A stretch of DNA of 64,000 nucleotides from NCBI RefSeq assembly GCF_009827535.1, contig NZ_WTYN01000001.1, forward strand, positions 1,054,001 to 1,118,000. Reading direction: 5' to 3'. The translations under genes were made by a program, and so were the position numbers. Below the pieces are notes generated by a model. That model searched no databases. It saw only the letters and a program-made list of their open reading frames with translations, and had not been told where the DNA came from. Source of the DNA: Qipengyuania oceanensis. Lineage in GTDB: Bacteria > Pseudomonadota > Alphaproteobacteria > Sphingomonadales > Sphingomonadaceae. This document shows, in pieces, positions 17,901 through 26,251 of the stretch (position 1 is the stretch's first letter; each line of letters opens with the position of its first letter).

Positions 17901-19159
17901 GCTGCCAGCGGCAGGACGAAGCCGTTCCCATCGTAGGTCGCGGTCCCCGCCTGGCGGATGTCGGCCACGCGCGTCTCGCCGGAAACGAGCTCGCGGACCT
18001 CTATGCGATGATCGATCGTCAGGTCGCGGAAATCGCCGTCCAGCGTCGCGGTTATGTTCGCGCCGTTCAGGGCGATATCGGGCGACAGCGCGTTGGGATC
18101 GCGCAATCGCGCGTAGAATTCGAAACCGTCGAAAGCGTTGCCGGCAAGATCGACCGCGCCTTCGCCGTTCGCGTCGAAACCGGCGGCCCGCATGTCGAAC
18201 CTCCCGTCGAGCACGCTCTCGACCAGCGTGCCCGATGCAGCCAGCGAGACCTTCGCCCCGAGCAATTGCGCCGGCAATCCCTGGATCGCGCCGGTCGGAT
18301 AGGCCCCGCCGAGGATGCCGTAACGCCCTGCCTTGTTGGTCAGCCGGAAGGCAGCGAAGCGTTCGCCGTTCCTGGTGACCAGCAGGCCACCCTTCCACGC
18401 AGACCATGTGCCATCGCCCTCGATCCGCGCTCGGTAACCGGCCTCGGCGCCAAGCAGCCCGGCGATGACGCCGCCTTCGGGCGCGTCGTAATCGAGATCG
18501 ACGTCGAACCTGTCGCCGTCCGGCTCTGCATCGAGCAACAGCGCGAGCCTGTCGCGCGCGCCCAGCCGGCCGTCCGCCTTCACATATGCGCGGCCCTGCC
18601 GGATATCGACCTTTGCGAGCAGGTTGACCTTGTGGCTCTCGTCACCGACCAGGCCCGGCGCGATGGTCAGGTCGTCGATTTCGAAACGGTCGATGCGGAT
18701 GTCGAAGTTGGGCAGGATCGGCGCGTCGGGATCGCCGGGATTGAGTTCGGGGACGCGCAGCAGCGTCCCGCGATGTGTAATCAGTTCGCGCACGTCGAGC
18801 CCGCGGGTGATCCACGAGAGCGGCCGCCAGTCGAGTTCGACCAGCGGGATGCGCATGAACGGGCCCTTGGGGTCGGACAGCACGACATCGTGCAGCTTGG
18901 CCTTGCCGTAGATGTCGCCTTCGATCCGGCCGATCTCGATCTTCAGGCCCGAGGCCGGAGCGACCTTCGCAATCTCGTTGGCGATGAAGCGCTGGCCGAT
19001 CGGCGTGTTGAGCGTGATGATCGCCGCGCCGATGATCGCAACGATCGCCAGCAGGCCGGCCAGCACCCATTTGCGCCAGCCCGTCAGCCTCTTGCGGCTT
19101 GCAGGTGCTTCCGGCGCTTCGGCCACGTCGGCCGTCTCGGTCACTTCGGCCTCTGCCAT
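14936..19159 (-). CDS. tamB: translocation and assembly module protein TamB
   Basis: A 1407-residue inner-membrane-anchored protein with one transmembrane segment (about residues 30-50), a very long beta-helical periplasmic body and a C-terminal DUF490/TamB domain (from about residue 1080). The tail includes RGRIDFDENTPIDPRLDI, LARLLFGGSITELSA and GVALGKNFGRRFYVEI, typical of TamB ends. It works with TamA in outer-membrane protein insertion and, as an AsmA-like bridge, in phospholipid transport. Its ATG overlaps the tamA stop by one base (TGATG), so the two are translationally coupled. Confidence 0.95.
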   Translation of the reverse strand: MAEAEVTETADVAEAPEAPASRKRLTGWRKWVLAGLLAIVAIIGAAIITLNTPIGQRFIANEIAKVAPASGLKIEIGRIEGDIYGKAKLHDVVLSDPKGPFMRIPLVELDWRPLSWITRGLDVRELITHRGTLLRVPELNPGDPDAPILPNFDIRIDRFEIDDLTIAPGLVGDESHKVNLLAKVDIRQGRAYVKADGRLGARDRLALLLDAEPDGDRFDVDLDYDAPEGGVIAGLLGAEAGYRARIEGDGTWSAWKGGLLVTRNGERFAAFRLTNKAGRYGILGGAYPTGAIQGLPAQLLGAKVSLAASGTLVESVLDGRFDMRAAGFDANGEGAVDLAGNAFDGFEFYARLRDPNALSPDIALNGANITATLDGDFRDLTIDHRIEVRELVSGETRVADIRQAGTATYDGNGFVLPLAAQVGRITTGSDWLDPRLVDGRIEGELKSTGSRLFSDRLQVNFPGADATLALRGDLSAGSYELTGPVRVANLKFDNVGNVGANARINFRLDEAGWTLRADTDGRVSNVSNATLANLAGPQIAFRGQVGIGSAAPLTFRNFNVRAQKLTLTLDGRIVDGTTTVAGRGRHVDYGPFTVEARVAANGPEAVLVFANPLPSAGLTNVRVAISPTQDGFRIETEGGSLLGPFSGTLGLVAPANGPTRIAVEELKVWKTDVTGNLVLVDGGVRGSLALAGGGLDGTIRLLPRGGGQGFDASISANGARFAGPTPLSIARGNVEARGTFADGNSTISAEVVAQGITYGSLFVGRLAADADLTNGAGKVLASVSGRRGSQFNINLDADVAPRRIALAAKGSFAGQPITMPRRAVLTALDGGGWQLAPTQINYSEGRAIARGTFGTPEGTSFKFHLVDMPLSLVDVAIADMGLGGKASGVIDMTVDGGVPVGTAKLKVDGLTRSGLVLTSKPIDLAMALDLGRSNLRMRAAIDEDGQRRGRLQVQITGMPASGAFYDRMAAGRLFAQARYDGPAAALWRLAAIDVFDLTGPVKITADATGSIANPRIRGAVASDDLRLQSGLSGTDIRNATVRGRFNGARLTITRMSGKTPNGGTVSGSGIVDMTGVGEQVGDSNIYRGPRLDLRLAAKNAALLDANGLSATVSGPLRIVSSGVGGTIAGRLSVNRASWGLSNAEEAERIPQIATREINTPADVRPSQAASIPWRYLIDAKATSRIDVDGMGLDSEWGADILLRGTTDEPRIGGEARVVRGSYSFAGTRFELTRGRIDFDENTPIDPRLDIRAETDTTGLTVEVRVGGSATQPEISFTSVPSLPEDEILARLLFGGSITELSATDALQLGAAVASLRGGGGMDPINKLRTAIGLDRLRIVGADPALDRGTGVALGKNFGRRFYVEIITDGRGYSATELEFRVTSWLSLLASISTIGRESVVAEVSKDY

Positions 19160-21306
19160 CAGAAGGCCTGCCCGAGCGAAACGTAGACCGCCACGAAGCT
19201 GTCGTCGGGTCCGGGATTGAGCGGGAAGCCGACATCGACGCGCAAGGGTCCGAAGCCGGTGTAATAGCGCACGCCCACGCCCGCGCCGATCTTGATGCGA
19301 TCGAGGTCGGGCATCGTACTGCGGCTGACCGATCCGGCATCGATGAAGGGTACGACGCCCAGCGCACCATCGAAGAAGCGCGTGCGGATACGCGCCTCGG
19401 CGGAAAGCTCGACCAGCGATCGTCCGCCATTGGGATCGCCCACGCCGTTGCGCGGTCCGATCTGCTGGTAGCCGTAACCGCGCACCGAACTGCCGCCACC
19501 GGCATACAGCCTGCGCGACGGGGCGATCTGGAACGTGTCGGCGCCCACGATCGTGCCGATGCGCGTTCGACCGGCCAGCACGATCCGTTCGTTGATCTGC
19601 TTGTAATAACTGCCGTCGACCTGCGCCGAGAGATAGGTCGACTGGCTGCCCGACACGCGCGAGACTTCCGGCGACAAGCGCGCCCCGATCCGGAAACCCT
19701 TGGTCGGATCAAGCAGATCGTCGCTGGCATCGACCAGAACCGACGCTGGCAGGGCCGCGATCAGATAGGTCTGGCGCGGGTTCTTGCCGCCCTTGACCTT
19801 CGCGTCACGCTCGTCGGTCGCGACCAGCTCCATGCCGATCGACCAGCTGAGCGGCTTCTGGAACAGAAGGGTTGAGGCCTGCTCGTAACTGCCGACCAGC
19901 GCGGCCGTATCGGCCTGGTACACGTCGTTGTCGAAGCTGCGGGCGTAGGCATCGATGTTCAGGACGCGGTCCCGCCCGCGGAAATTGTTGCGCCGATAGG
20001 TGATGCCGGCGAGCTGTTCCTGCGTCCCGGCGATGGCCCGCGCGCGGATCGCACCTTCGGGCGGGAAGAAATTGCGGTGCTCCCAGCTCGCCTGTAGCCG
20101 GAACCCTTCTTCCGAACCGTAGCCGATCGCGCCCGCGATGGTCCTCAGCTTGGCCTTGGTGATGGCGACATCCATCGCGACCACACCCGGCTCGTCGCCG
20201 ACCGGCGGCGTAACCTCGCGCGGCGTAACCTCGACCGAGGAGACGAGGCCGGTCGCAGTCACCGCGCGGCGCAGGTCCATCTGCAGGCTACGCTGGAAAA
20301 CGTCGCCCGGCTCGAACCGCGCGATGGTGCCGAAGTGCTTGCCCGAAAGGAAATCCGGCATCGAGCTGGTGACTTCACCGAATACGTACTTGCCCTTGGG
20401 CCGGACGGCCAGCGTGAGATCGCCTTCGTTACGATCGTGATCGACCAGCAGTTCGGGCGCGTCGATCTCGGCGAAGGGATAGCCGAATTCGCCGAGCGCG
20501 CGGTCGAGATCGAACTGTTCCTCGACGATCCGGAAGTTCGACATCTCGTCGCCGGAGCGAACCTCGAACGCCTGTCGCAAGGCGTCGGCATCGGGGGCAC
20601 TGCCGAGATCGCCCAGGTCGATCGCACCGAACCGGTACCGCTCGCCGGGCACGATAGCGAAGCGCACCGTCGGGCGGACGGCGGCTGCCTCGTCGCCCGG
20701 CAGCGCGCCCGCAACCGAGCGCACGACCTGCGAATCGTAGTAACCGTACGCACGCAACAGCGTCGTCAGCAGTTCCTCGTCGGACTTTGCCCGAGCCGAG
20801 ATCGTTGCGAGGTTCTTGTTGTCGGCGTCGAATTCCTCGACTGCGGACAGCGATTGGTAGCGGTCGATGAACTCGTCGCGAATCGGGAAGAGCGATCGAT
20901 CCGTCGGGAAAGCGAGTTCCAGGAACGCGGACAGCCGCTCCACCTCGGCGTCTGCGAAGGGATCCTTCAGTTCTTCGCCGAGCTCCGCGAAATCGAAGTC
21001 TTCCGGGTCCAGTTCCTCGACCTGCGCCAGAGGGGTCTCGTCGGGAAGGTCGAGCGGTGGCGGCGGAAATTCCTCCAGCGGGCTGTCGAAATCTGGCTCG
21101 GGCAGATCGTCGGTTTCGATGTCCTCGGGCGGCGGCGCAGGTGCGACATCATCCCCCACCTGCTCGGCCCAGGCCTCCGGCGCATCGATCGCCGAATCCG
21201 GGATGAGATCTTCGAGCGATGGCGGTGCCTCGCGGTCCTGGGCGGCCGCGACGCTCGTGCCGGCACCGACCCAAGCAAGCGCGATCAGCGAGACGGCGAA
21301 ACGCAC
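19159..21306 (-). CDS. tamA: outer-membrane assembly protein TamA (Omp85 family)
   Basis: An Omp85 protein of 715 residues from GTG 21306, which gives a clean signal peptide MRFAVSLIALAWVGAG...AAAQ. An ATG at 21357 is also in frame but overlaps the bpt stop and adds 17 residues. After the signal comes an unusual acidic, Pro-rich stretch of about 100 residues (SLEDLIPDSAID, PAPPPEDIETDDLPEPDFD, EEFPPPPLDLPDE), then POTRA domains (about 130-400) and a C-terminal barrel with RLYAGGGSSVRGYGYQ, the Omp85 VRGY motif, and a terminal F (VYVSLGQAF). It forms TAM with TamB, encoded directly downstream. Confidence 0.93.
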   Translation of the reverse strand: MRFAVSLIALAWVGAGTSVAAAQDREAPPSLEDLIPDSAIDAPEAWAEQVGDDVAPAPPPEDIETDDLPEPDFDSPLEEFPPPPLDLPDETPLAQVEELDPEDFDFAELGEELKDPFADAEVERLSAFLELAFPTDRSLFPIRDEFIDRYQSLSAVEEFDADNKNLATISARAKSDEELLTTLLRAYGYYDSQVVRSVAGALPGDEAAAVRPTVRFAIVPGERYRFGAIDLGDLGSAPDADALRQAFEVRSGDEMSNFRIVEEQFDLDRALGEFGYPFAEIDAPELLVDHDRNEGDLTLAVRPKGKYVFGEVTSSMPDFLSGKHFGTIARFEPGDVFQRSLQMDLRRAVTATGLVSSVEVTPREVTPPVGDEPGVVAMDVAITKAKLRTIAGAIGYGSEEGFRLQASWEHRNFFPPEGAIRARAIAGTQEQLAGITYRRNNFRGRDRVLNIDAYARSFDNDVYQADTAALVGSYEQASTLLFQKPLSWSIGMELVATDERDAKVKGGKNPRQTYLIAALPASVLVDASDDLLDPTKGFRIGARLSPEVSRVSGSQSTYLSAQVDGSYYKQINERIVLAGRTRIGTIVGADTFQIAPSRRLYAGGGSSVRGYGYQQIGPRNGVGDPNGGRSLVELSAEARIRTRFFDGALGVVPFIDAGSVSRSTMPDLDRIKIGAGVGVRYYTGFGPLRVDVGFPLNPGPDDSFVAVYVSLGQAF

Positions 21307-21322
21307 ATCCGATATCGGCAAC

Positions 21323-22168
21323 CTATTCGACGAGATGGAACGGTTGCTGGGTCGCATCCTTGGCAGGCTTGTTGCCGGCCTTGAGCCCGCCTTCGCGAGG
21401 AGCCACGGCAGCAGCGATGAGAGCATCCTGCTCGGCTGGCGAGATTCGGACCCAGCCGTCGCGGGTAAGGCGTTCGAGCGGCCGGTAGCGGACCTTGTAC
21501 TGCATCCGGTCGGAGCCCTCGACCCAGTAGCCGAGATAGACGTAAGGCAGTCCCTGTTCGGCCGCGCGCCGGATGTGTTCGAGGATGATGTAATTTCCAA
21601 GACCGGTCCGCGCCTCATGTTCCGGGTCGTAGAAACTGTAGATCATCGACAACCCGTCGCCCTGGACGTCGGTCAGGCACGCGCCGACTAGTCGGCCGGG
21701 CCGCGACCCCTCCCCGGGCTCCCTGTATTCAGTCACATAGCTGGATACGGGCGTGTGTTCCACCATATCCGCAAAGTCGGTTTCCTCCATCGTCGCCATG
21801 CCCCCGCCGGGATGGCGAACGCCGAGATAGCGCTGCAGCAGATCGAACTGCTCGCCGGTGGCCCAAGGGCGACATTCTGTGGTGACGAGGTCGCTGTTGC
21901 GCTTGAGAATGCGTTTCTGCGTGTTCGACGGCCGGAAATCCTCCACCGCCACGCGCACTGAAATGCAGGCCTGGCAATCGAGGCAGCTGGGACGGTAGGC
22001 GACCGTCTGGCTGCGCCGGAAACCGATCCTGCCGAGCGCCTCGTTGAGCTGCTCGGCATGGGGGCCCTTGAGTTCGGTGAACACCTTCCGCTCGGTCTTC
22101 CCGGGAAGGTAGGGACACGGCGCGGCGCTCGTCACGAAGAAGCGGGGAAAGCGTATCGGCGCCGTCAC
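21323..22168 (-). CDS. bpt: aspartate/glutamate leucyltransferase (Bpt)
   Basis: A 281-residue leucyl/arginyl-tRNA-protein transferase of the ATE1/Bpt family, which adds leucine to N-terminal Asp or Glu and marks proteins for ClpAP via ClpS. N-terminal Cys residues ([13 protein letters not shown] and CLDCQACI) and the GNAT-like half with [20 protein letters not shown] and [10 protein letters not shown] are characteristic. It lies immediately upstream of tamA on the same strand and likely heads this operon. The start region is preceded by AT-rich DNA with a large inverted repeat (22250-22284). Confidence 0.94.
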   Translation of the reverse strand: MTAPIRFPRFFVTSAAPCPYLPGKTERKVFTELKGPHAEQLNEALGRIGFRRSQTVAYRPSCLDCQACISVRVAVEDFRPSNTQKRILKRNSDLVTTECRPWATGEQFDLLQRYLGVRHPGGGMATMEETDFADMVEHTPVSSYVTEYREPGEGSRPGRLVGACLTDVQGDGLSMIYSFYDPEHEARTGLGNYIILEHIRRAAEQGLPYVYLGYWVEGSDRMQYKVRYRPLERLTRDGWVRISPAEQDALIAAAVAPREGGLKAGNKPAKDATQQPFHLVE

Positions 22169-22249
22169 GGTCGTAGCTGGTCCTCTCTTCGCTCGTGGGC
22201 GAGCGCAGTGCGATCGAGACGCATCTATGCCAATTTCAGGGCCGCGATA

Positions 22250-22284
22250 AAAGGTTCTTAACCATACATCATGGTTAAACCTTT
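22250..22284. repeat. inverted repeat downstream of ilvA containing two CtrA-type half-sites
   Basis: Two arms of about 14 bp with small bulges (AAAGGTTCTTAACCAT against ATGGTTAAACCTTT) around a five-base loop, in an AT-rich gap between ilvA and bpt. Read on the minus strand it is a hairpin followed by TTTTAT, 34 bases after the ilvA stop, so it may be the ilvA terminator. The arms also contain TTAACCAT (22258-22265) and its reverse complement (22271-22278), the half-site consensus of the CtrA response regulator, placed about 90 bases before the bpt start. The hairpin is seen; both roles are inference. Confidence 0.6.
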
Positions 22285-22318
22285 GTGAATTTGCACAATT
22301 CTCTTGGCAAATATCCGG

Positions 22319-23584
22319 TTAATTGAGCTCGACGAGACTCACTGCGTAGCCGCGCGCCTTGAGCGCCGCGATCAGCGAATCGAGTTGTTGCTTGTCGCGC
22401 GCCTCGCACTCGATGTCGGTGATGAGGCCCTTGGCCGGCAGGCTGGTGAAAATTCTTTGGTGATAGATCTCGATGATGTTGACGTTGTGATCGTCGAATT
22501 CCTTCATCACCTTGAACAGTGCGCCGGGCCGGTCCTGCAACGTGATCCTGAGGCGCGCGAGCCGGCCCTGGCGCGCCAGATCGCGCAGCAGCACGTTCGC
22601 GAGCAGCCGCGTGTCGATGTTGCCGCCGCACAGCACGAGGCCGATCGTCTTGCCGGCGAAGCGTTCGGGATTGGCCAGCACTGCCGCCAGCCCCGCCGCG
22701 CCCGCGCCTTCGACGACCGTCTTCTCGATCTGGAGCAGCAGCGATACCGCGCTCTCGAGCGAGTCTTCCTCGACCAGAAGGATTTCGTCGACCAGTTCGG
22801 CGATGACTTCTGAAGTAAACTCGCCGGGCGCCTTCACCGCTATCCCTTCGGCGAGCGTGTCACCACCGCAATCCATCGCGCGGCCGGCAATCTTCGCATA
22901 CATCGAGGGGAACAGGGCGGCCTGCACGCCGACGATTTCGATCGCGGGGTTAAGCGCCTTGGCGACCGTGGCCATGCCCGAGATCAGACCGCCGCCGCCG
23001 ATCGGCACGACAAGGCAGTCGAAATCGGGCTTGTCCTCGAGCATTTCGAGCGCGACCGTGCCCTGCCCCGCAGCGACGATCGGATCGTCGAAGGGATGGA
23101 CGAACGTCAGCCCCATTTCCTGCTCCAGCTTGCGGGCGTGGGCATAGGCATCGTCGAAGGTTTCACCTTCGAGCACGACATTGCCGCCGACGCTTTCGGT
23201 CTGCATGACTTTCACCGTCGGGGTGGTGCGCGGCATCACGATCGTCACCGGCACGCCGAGGCGGGTGCCGTGATAGCTCAGCCCTTGCGAATGGTTGCCG
23301 GCCGAAGCGGCGATAACGCCCTTTGCGCGCTGCTCGTCGGTGAGGTTAAGCAGGGCATTGAGCGCGCCGCGTTCCTTGTAGGCGGCGGTGAACTGCAGGT
23401 TCTCGAACTTGAGCCAGATCTCCGCGCCCGCGATCGCGGACAGGGTCTGCGAATACATGAGCGGCGTTCTCACCACCGAATCGCCGATCCGCGCGGCAGC
23501 GGCACGCACGTCGTCAATCGTCAGGCTGGCCAGCGCGTCGGCGCTGTTTGCAGGCGTGCGGGGCTGGGCGGTGGACTGGGTCAT
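22319..23584 (-). CDS. ilvA: threonine ammonia-lyase
   Basis: A 421-residue PLP enzyme that deaminates threonine to 2-oxobutyrate, the first step of isoleucine synthesis. The PLP Lys is residue 70 in FTAAYKERGA, the phosphate-binding loop is SAGNHSQG, and the Gly-rich PIGGGGLISG is present. A single C-terminal ACT domain (about 340-421, LRITLQDRPGALFKVMKEF) makes it the shorter form seen in many alphaproteobacteria rather than the E. coli two-ACT form. It is divergent from the exported amidohydrolase. No promoter motif is obvious. Confidence 0.94.
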   Translation of the reverse strand: MTQSTAQPRTPANSADALASLTIDDVRAAAARIGDSVVRTPLMYSQTLSAIAGAEIWLKFENLQFTAAYKERGALNALLNLTDEQRAKGVIAASAGNHSQGLSYHGTRLGVPVTIVMPRTTPTVKVMQTESVGGNVVLEGETFDDAYAHARKLEQEMGLTFVHPFDDPIVAAGQGTVALEMLEDKPDFDCLVVPIGGGGLISGMATVAKALNPAIEIVGVQAALFPSMYAKIAGRAMDCGGDTLAEGIAVKAPGEFTSEVIAELVDEILLVEEDSLESAVSLLLQIEKTVVEGAGAAGLAAVLANPERFAGKTIGLVLCGGNIDTRLLANVLLRDLARQGRLARLRITLQDRPGALFKVMKEFDDHNVNIIEIYHQRIFTSLPAKGLITDIECEARDKQQLDSLIAALKARGYAVSLVELN

Positions 23585-23687
23585 TGCGGCGCATGACTAA
23601 GGGTCGGCGGCACGCATCGCAATCGCGAAAGCGTTTGCAAGCGCGATAGACTCGCTTAACCAGCCCGCAGTTTGGAAAGGACTTGCC

Positions 23688-25349
23688 TTGCTTCTGATAC
23701 GGACCGCCCTCGCCCTCGGCCTCGCTGGTTTTGCCACGGCCGCGCACGCCGATGTGCTGATCGACAATGTTTCCGGGATCACCATCGGCGAGGATGGAGA
23801 GATCGATCGCTTCACCGGCCTGTGGATCGACGATGACGGCCGCATCAAGCAGGTCCTCGACAAGGGCGACAGGCGTCCAGCCAAGACCGACTTTCGCTAC
23901 GACGGCGAAGGCCGCACCGTTATTCCCGGCATGATCGACGCCCATGCGCATGTCATGGGCCTGGGAATTGCCGAGCTGACGCTCGACCTGTCGAACACCC
24001 GCAGCCTCGATGACGCGCTGGCGGAAATCGCGCGTTTCGCGCGGGAGAATCCCTCGCGGCCCTGGATCCTCGGGCGCGGCTGGAACCAGGAGCAGTGGGG
24101 CCTCGGTCGTTTCCCGACCGCAGCCGAACTCGACCGGGCCGTGGCCGACCGGCCGGTCTATCTCGAGCGGGTCGACGGCCATGCAGGCTGGGCGAACAGC
24201 GAGGCGATCAAGCGCGCCGGCGTCACTGCCGCGACCAAGGATCCCGAGGGCGGCCGGATCGAACGTATCGCCGGCTCGAAAACGCCGTCCGGCGTATTCG
24301 TCGACCTGGCGAGCGAGCTGTTCATTCCGGTCATTCCGGCCCCGCGCCCGGCAGAGCGCGACCTCGCGCTGATGGAAGCGCAGGAGAAGCTGCTCTCCAA
24401 CGGCATCACCGCAGTCGCCGACATGGGGACGACCATGGCCGACTGGCTCACCTTCCGCCGGGTCGCGGATCGCGGAAACCTGAAGGTCCGCATCATGTCC
24501 TACGCGAGCGATCCCGAGACGATGGAGATGATCGGCGGGGCGGGCGAGCGGCCGTGGCTCTATGGCGACCGGCTGCGCATGAACGGGCTCAAGATCTACC
24601 TCGACGGGGCCCTCGGTTCCCGCGGGGCATGGCTCAAGCGACCCTATGCCGACGACCCTGGCAACACCGGCCTACCGTTGATCGAGCCGACCCGGTTCCG
24701 CAACGTTCTGAGCCGTGCGGCTCTCGGCGGCTACCAGGTGGCAATCCACGCCATCGGGGACGCCGCCAACGGCGAGGCGCTTGCCGCCATGGCCGAACTG
24801 AAGGAAAGTTTCCCCGGCGATACGCGCTGGAGAATCGAGCACGCGCAGATCGTCGACCCGGCTGACCTTCCCGCCTTCGGAGCGAACGGCATCATTGCCT
24901 CGATGCAGCCGGTCCACCAAACGTCCGACCGCCTGATGGCCGAAAGCCGGCTCGACCCGGCCCGGCTCGAAGGGGCCTATGCGTGGCGCACGGTGCTCGA
25001 CACCGGCGGCAAGCTGGCCTTCGGATCGGATGCGCCGGTCGAATCGCCCAATCCCTTTGCCGGACTGGCTGCGGCGATCTCGCGGACCGGGGCGGACGGC
25101 CAGCCCGAGGGCGGCTGGTATCCCCAGCAAGCGGTCTCGCGCAAGGAAGCGCTTGCCGGGTTCACGTCGGACGCAGCCTATGCCGGCTTTGCCGAGGGAC
25201 GATTCGGCAAGCTGGTCGCGGGCGAGCGGGCCGATTTTGTCATCGTTGATCGCGATCCGCTTGCGGCTAATCCGCAGGACCTGCGTCAGACGCGGGTTAT
25301 CCAGGTCTGGATGGATGGCGAACCTGTCTGGGGCTACACGGCGAAGTGA
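23688..25349 (+). CDS. exported amidohydrolase family 3 protein
   Basis: A 553-residue YtcJ-like metallo-amidohydrolase. It starts at TTG 23688, seven bases after a GGAAAGG ribosome site, and opens with a signal peptide (LLIRTALALGLAGFATAAHA), so it acts outside the cytoplasm. The metal site shows DAHAHVMG (H-x-H), the RIEHAQIVDPAD segment and a C-terminal FGSDAPVESPNP. Family members hydrolyse amide or ester bonds of varied substrates; the substrate here is unknown. It has a divergent promoter shared with ilvA. Confidence 0.9.
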   Translation: MLLIRTALALGLAGFATAAHADVLIDNVSGITIGEDGEIDRFTGLWIDDDGRIKQVLDKGDRRPAKTDFRYDGEGRTVIPGMIDAHAHVMGLGIAELTLDLSNTRSLDDALAEIARFARENPSRPWILGRGWNQEQWGLGRFPTAAELDRAVADRPVYLERVDGHAGWANSEAIKRAGVTAATKDPEGGRIERIAGSKTPSGVFVDLASELFIPVIPAPRPAERDLALMEAQEKLLSNGITAVADMGTTMADWLTFRRVADRGNLKVRIMSYASDPETMEMIGGAGERPWLYGDRLRMNGLKIYLDGALGSRGAWLKRPYADDPGNTGLPLIEPTRFRNVLSRAALGGYQVAIHAIGDAANGEALAAMAELKESFPGDTRWRIEHAQIVDPADLPAFGANGIIASMQPVHQTSDRLMAESRLDPARLEGAYAWRTVLDTGGKLAFGSDAPVESPNPFAGLAAAISRTGADGQPEGGWYPQQAVSRKEALAGFTSDAAYAGFAEGRFGKLVAGERADFVIVDRDPLAANPQDLRQTRVIQVWMDGEPVWGYTAK

Positions 25350-25530
25350 CGGATTTGCGCGGTTAAAATGTCCGGCATTGTCGAATTTCTGCAATCATCG
25401 CGCGCCGTTACAAATTAATCATATCGTAACGATGGCGCTGCAATAGCGACTTCGTGTCGGTCGGCAGGGTCCGTCCGAGAAGCATGTTTACCGGCGATCC
25501 GATGTTTGCCGGACCAGGAGAAGACCAGAA

Positions 25531-25752
25531 ATGTTCAGGAAAATTGCCTTCGCCGCTGCAGCTGCCTCGATGGTTGCCGCACCGCTTGCCGCCCAGGCGG
25601 CCCCGGTCGAAATCCAGCGCGAAGCCGCTCCGGTTTCGGAAGACAGCAAGCTTGCCGGCAACACGACGCTCTTCTTCGTGCTCGGCATCGCCGCCGTGGT
25701 TGCCGCGATCATTCTTCTTTCCGAAGATGACGAGGATCCGGTAAGCGCCTGA
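25531..25752 (+). CDS. small secreted/membrane peptide, copy 1
   Basis: A 73-residue protein of unknown function. A signal peptide (MFRKIAFAAAAASMVAAPLAAQA) is followed by a short polar stretch with APVS, a hydrophobic helix (about residues 46-63, TTLFFVLGIAAVVAAIILL) and an acidic tail ending DDEDPVSA. The ATG is preceded by AGGAGAAG. It is clearly paralogous to the gene at 25915: same length, same order of parts and same D-P-(V/I)-S-A ending. The mature product would be about 50 residues with one membrane helix. Confidence 0.8.
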   Translation: MFRKIAFAAAAASMVAAPLAAQAAPVEIQREAAPVSEDSKLAGNTTLFFVLGIAAVVAAIILLSEDDEDPVSA

Positions 25753-25914
25753 ATTTAGGTGAGGCATTCTGGCAACGTTTCGGCGAGTATTCAAAAACTA
25801 CGCTGATTTGGCCCATTTTTCGGACTTTGCGACCGTCAAAGGGGCTTGCCACGAAAGTTGACCTCCACTAGTAACCGACGACTAGATCAATCGCAGAGAT
25901 CTCTAAAGGAGACG

Positions 25915-26136
25915 ATGAAGATGAAGTTCCGTAACCTCGCAGCAGCTGCCGCTGCCGTATCGATGGCAACCGCTCCTGCTGTTGCTGCGCCTGTTTCGCG
26001 CGACGCTGCCCCGGCTGAAGCCGACAGCGAACTCGGCGGTTCGGGCGTCATCCTCGGCATTCTCGCCGCTGCTCTCGTCATTGCCGGCATCATCATTGCC
26101 GTCGACGGTGGCGACGACGATCCGATCAGCGCCTAA
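25915..26136 (+). CDS. small secreted/membrane peptide, copy 2
   Basis: A 73-residue paralogue of the preceding gene. Signal peptide MKMKFRNLAAAAAAVSMATAPAVAA, then APAEADSELGGSG, a hydrophobic helix (ILGILAAALVIAGIIIAV) and the tail DGGDDDPISA. The ATG at 25915 has AAAGGAG just upstream; a second ATG two codons on is possible. The 162-base gap to copy 1 suggests separate promoters. A strong terminator follows at 26161-26187. Proteins of this layout occur widely in Sphingomonadales as hypotheticals to my recollection, but I know of no assigned role. Confidence 0.8.
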   Translation: MKMKFRNLAAAAAAVSMATAPAVAAPVSRDAAPAEADSELGGSGVILGILAAALVIAGIIIAVDGGDDDPISA

Positions 26137-26160
26137 GCGCTTCGGACAACCGAACAAGAG

Positions 26161-26187
26161 AACGGGGCTTTGCGGCCCCGTTTTTTT
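26161..26187 (+). terminator. rho-independent terminator after small peptide genes
   Basis: ACGGGGC paired with GCCCCGT around a six-base loop, followed by a run of seven T. It ends transcription of the peptide pair before the convergent tatC. Confidence 0.9.
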
Positions 26188-26251
26188 GTGTCTTTTTTCC
26201 AGTCTCCGAGAGAGGCCAGCCGCGCACTTCGCCGGAGGGTGACCGGCCTCC

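Noticed and set aside
15923-19186. 1087-codon plus-strand open frame opposite tamB
   Set aside because: It mirrors tamB codon structure in high-G+C DNA; the product is Arg/Asp/Ala-rich without domains or an RBS, while tamB on the other strand is unmistakable.
25858-25887. TTGACC followed by CTAGAT as a sigma-70 promoter for the second small peptide
   Set aside because: The -10 element matches the consensus at only two positions.
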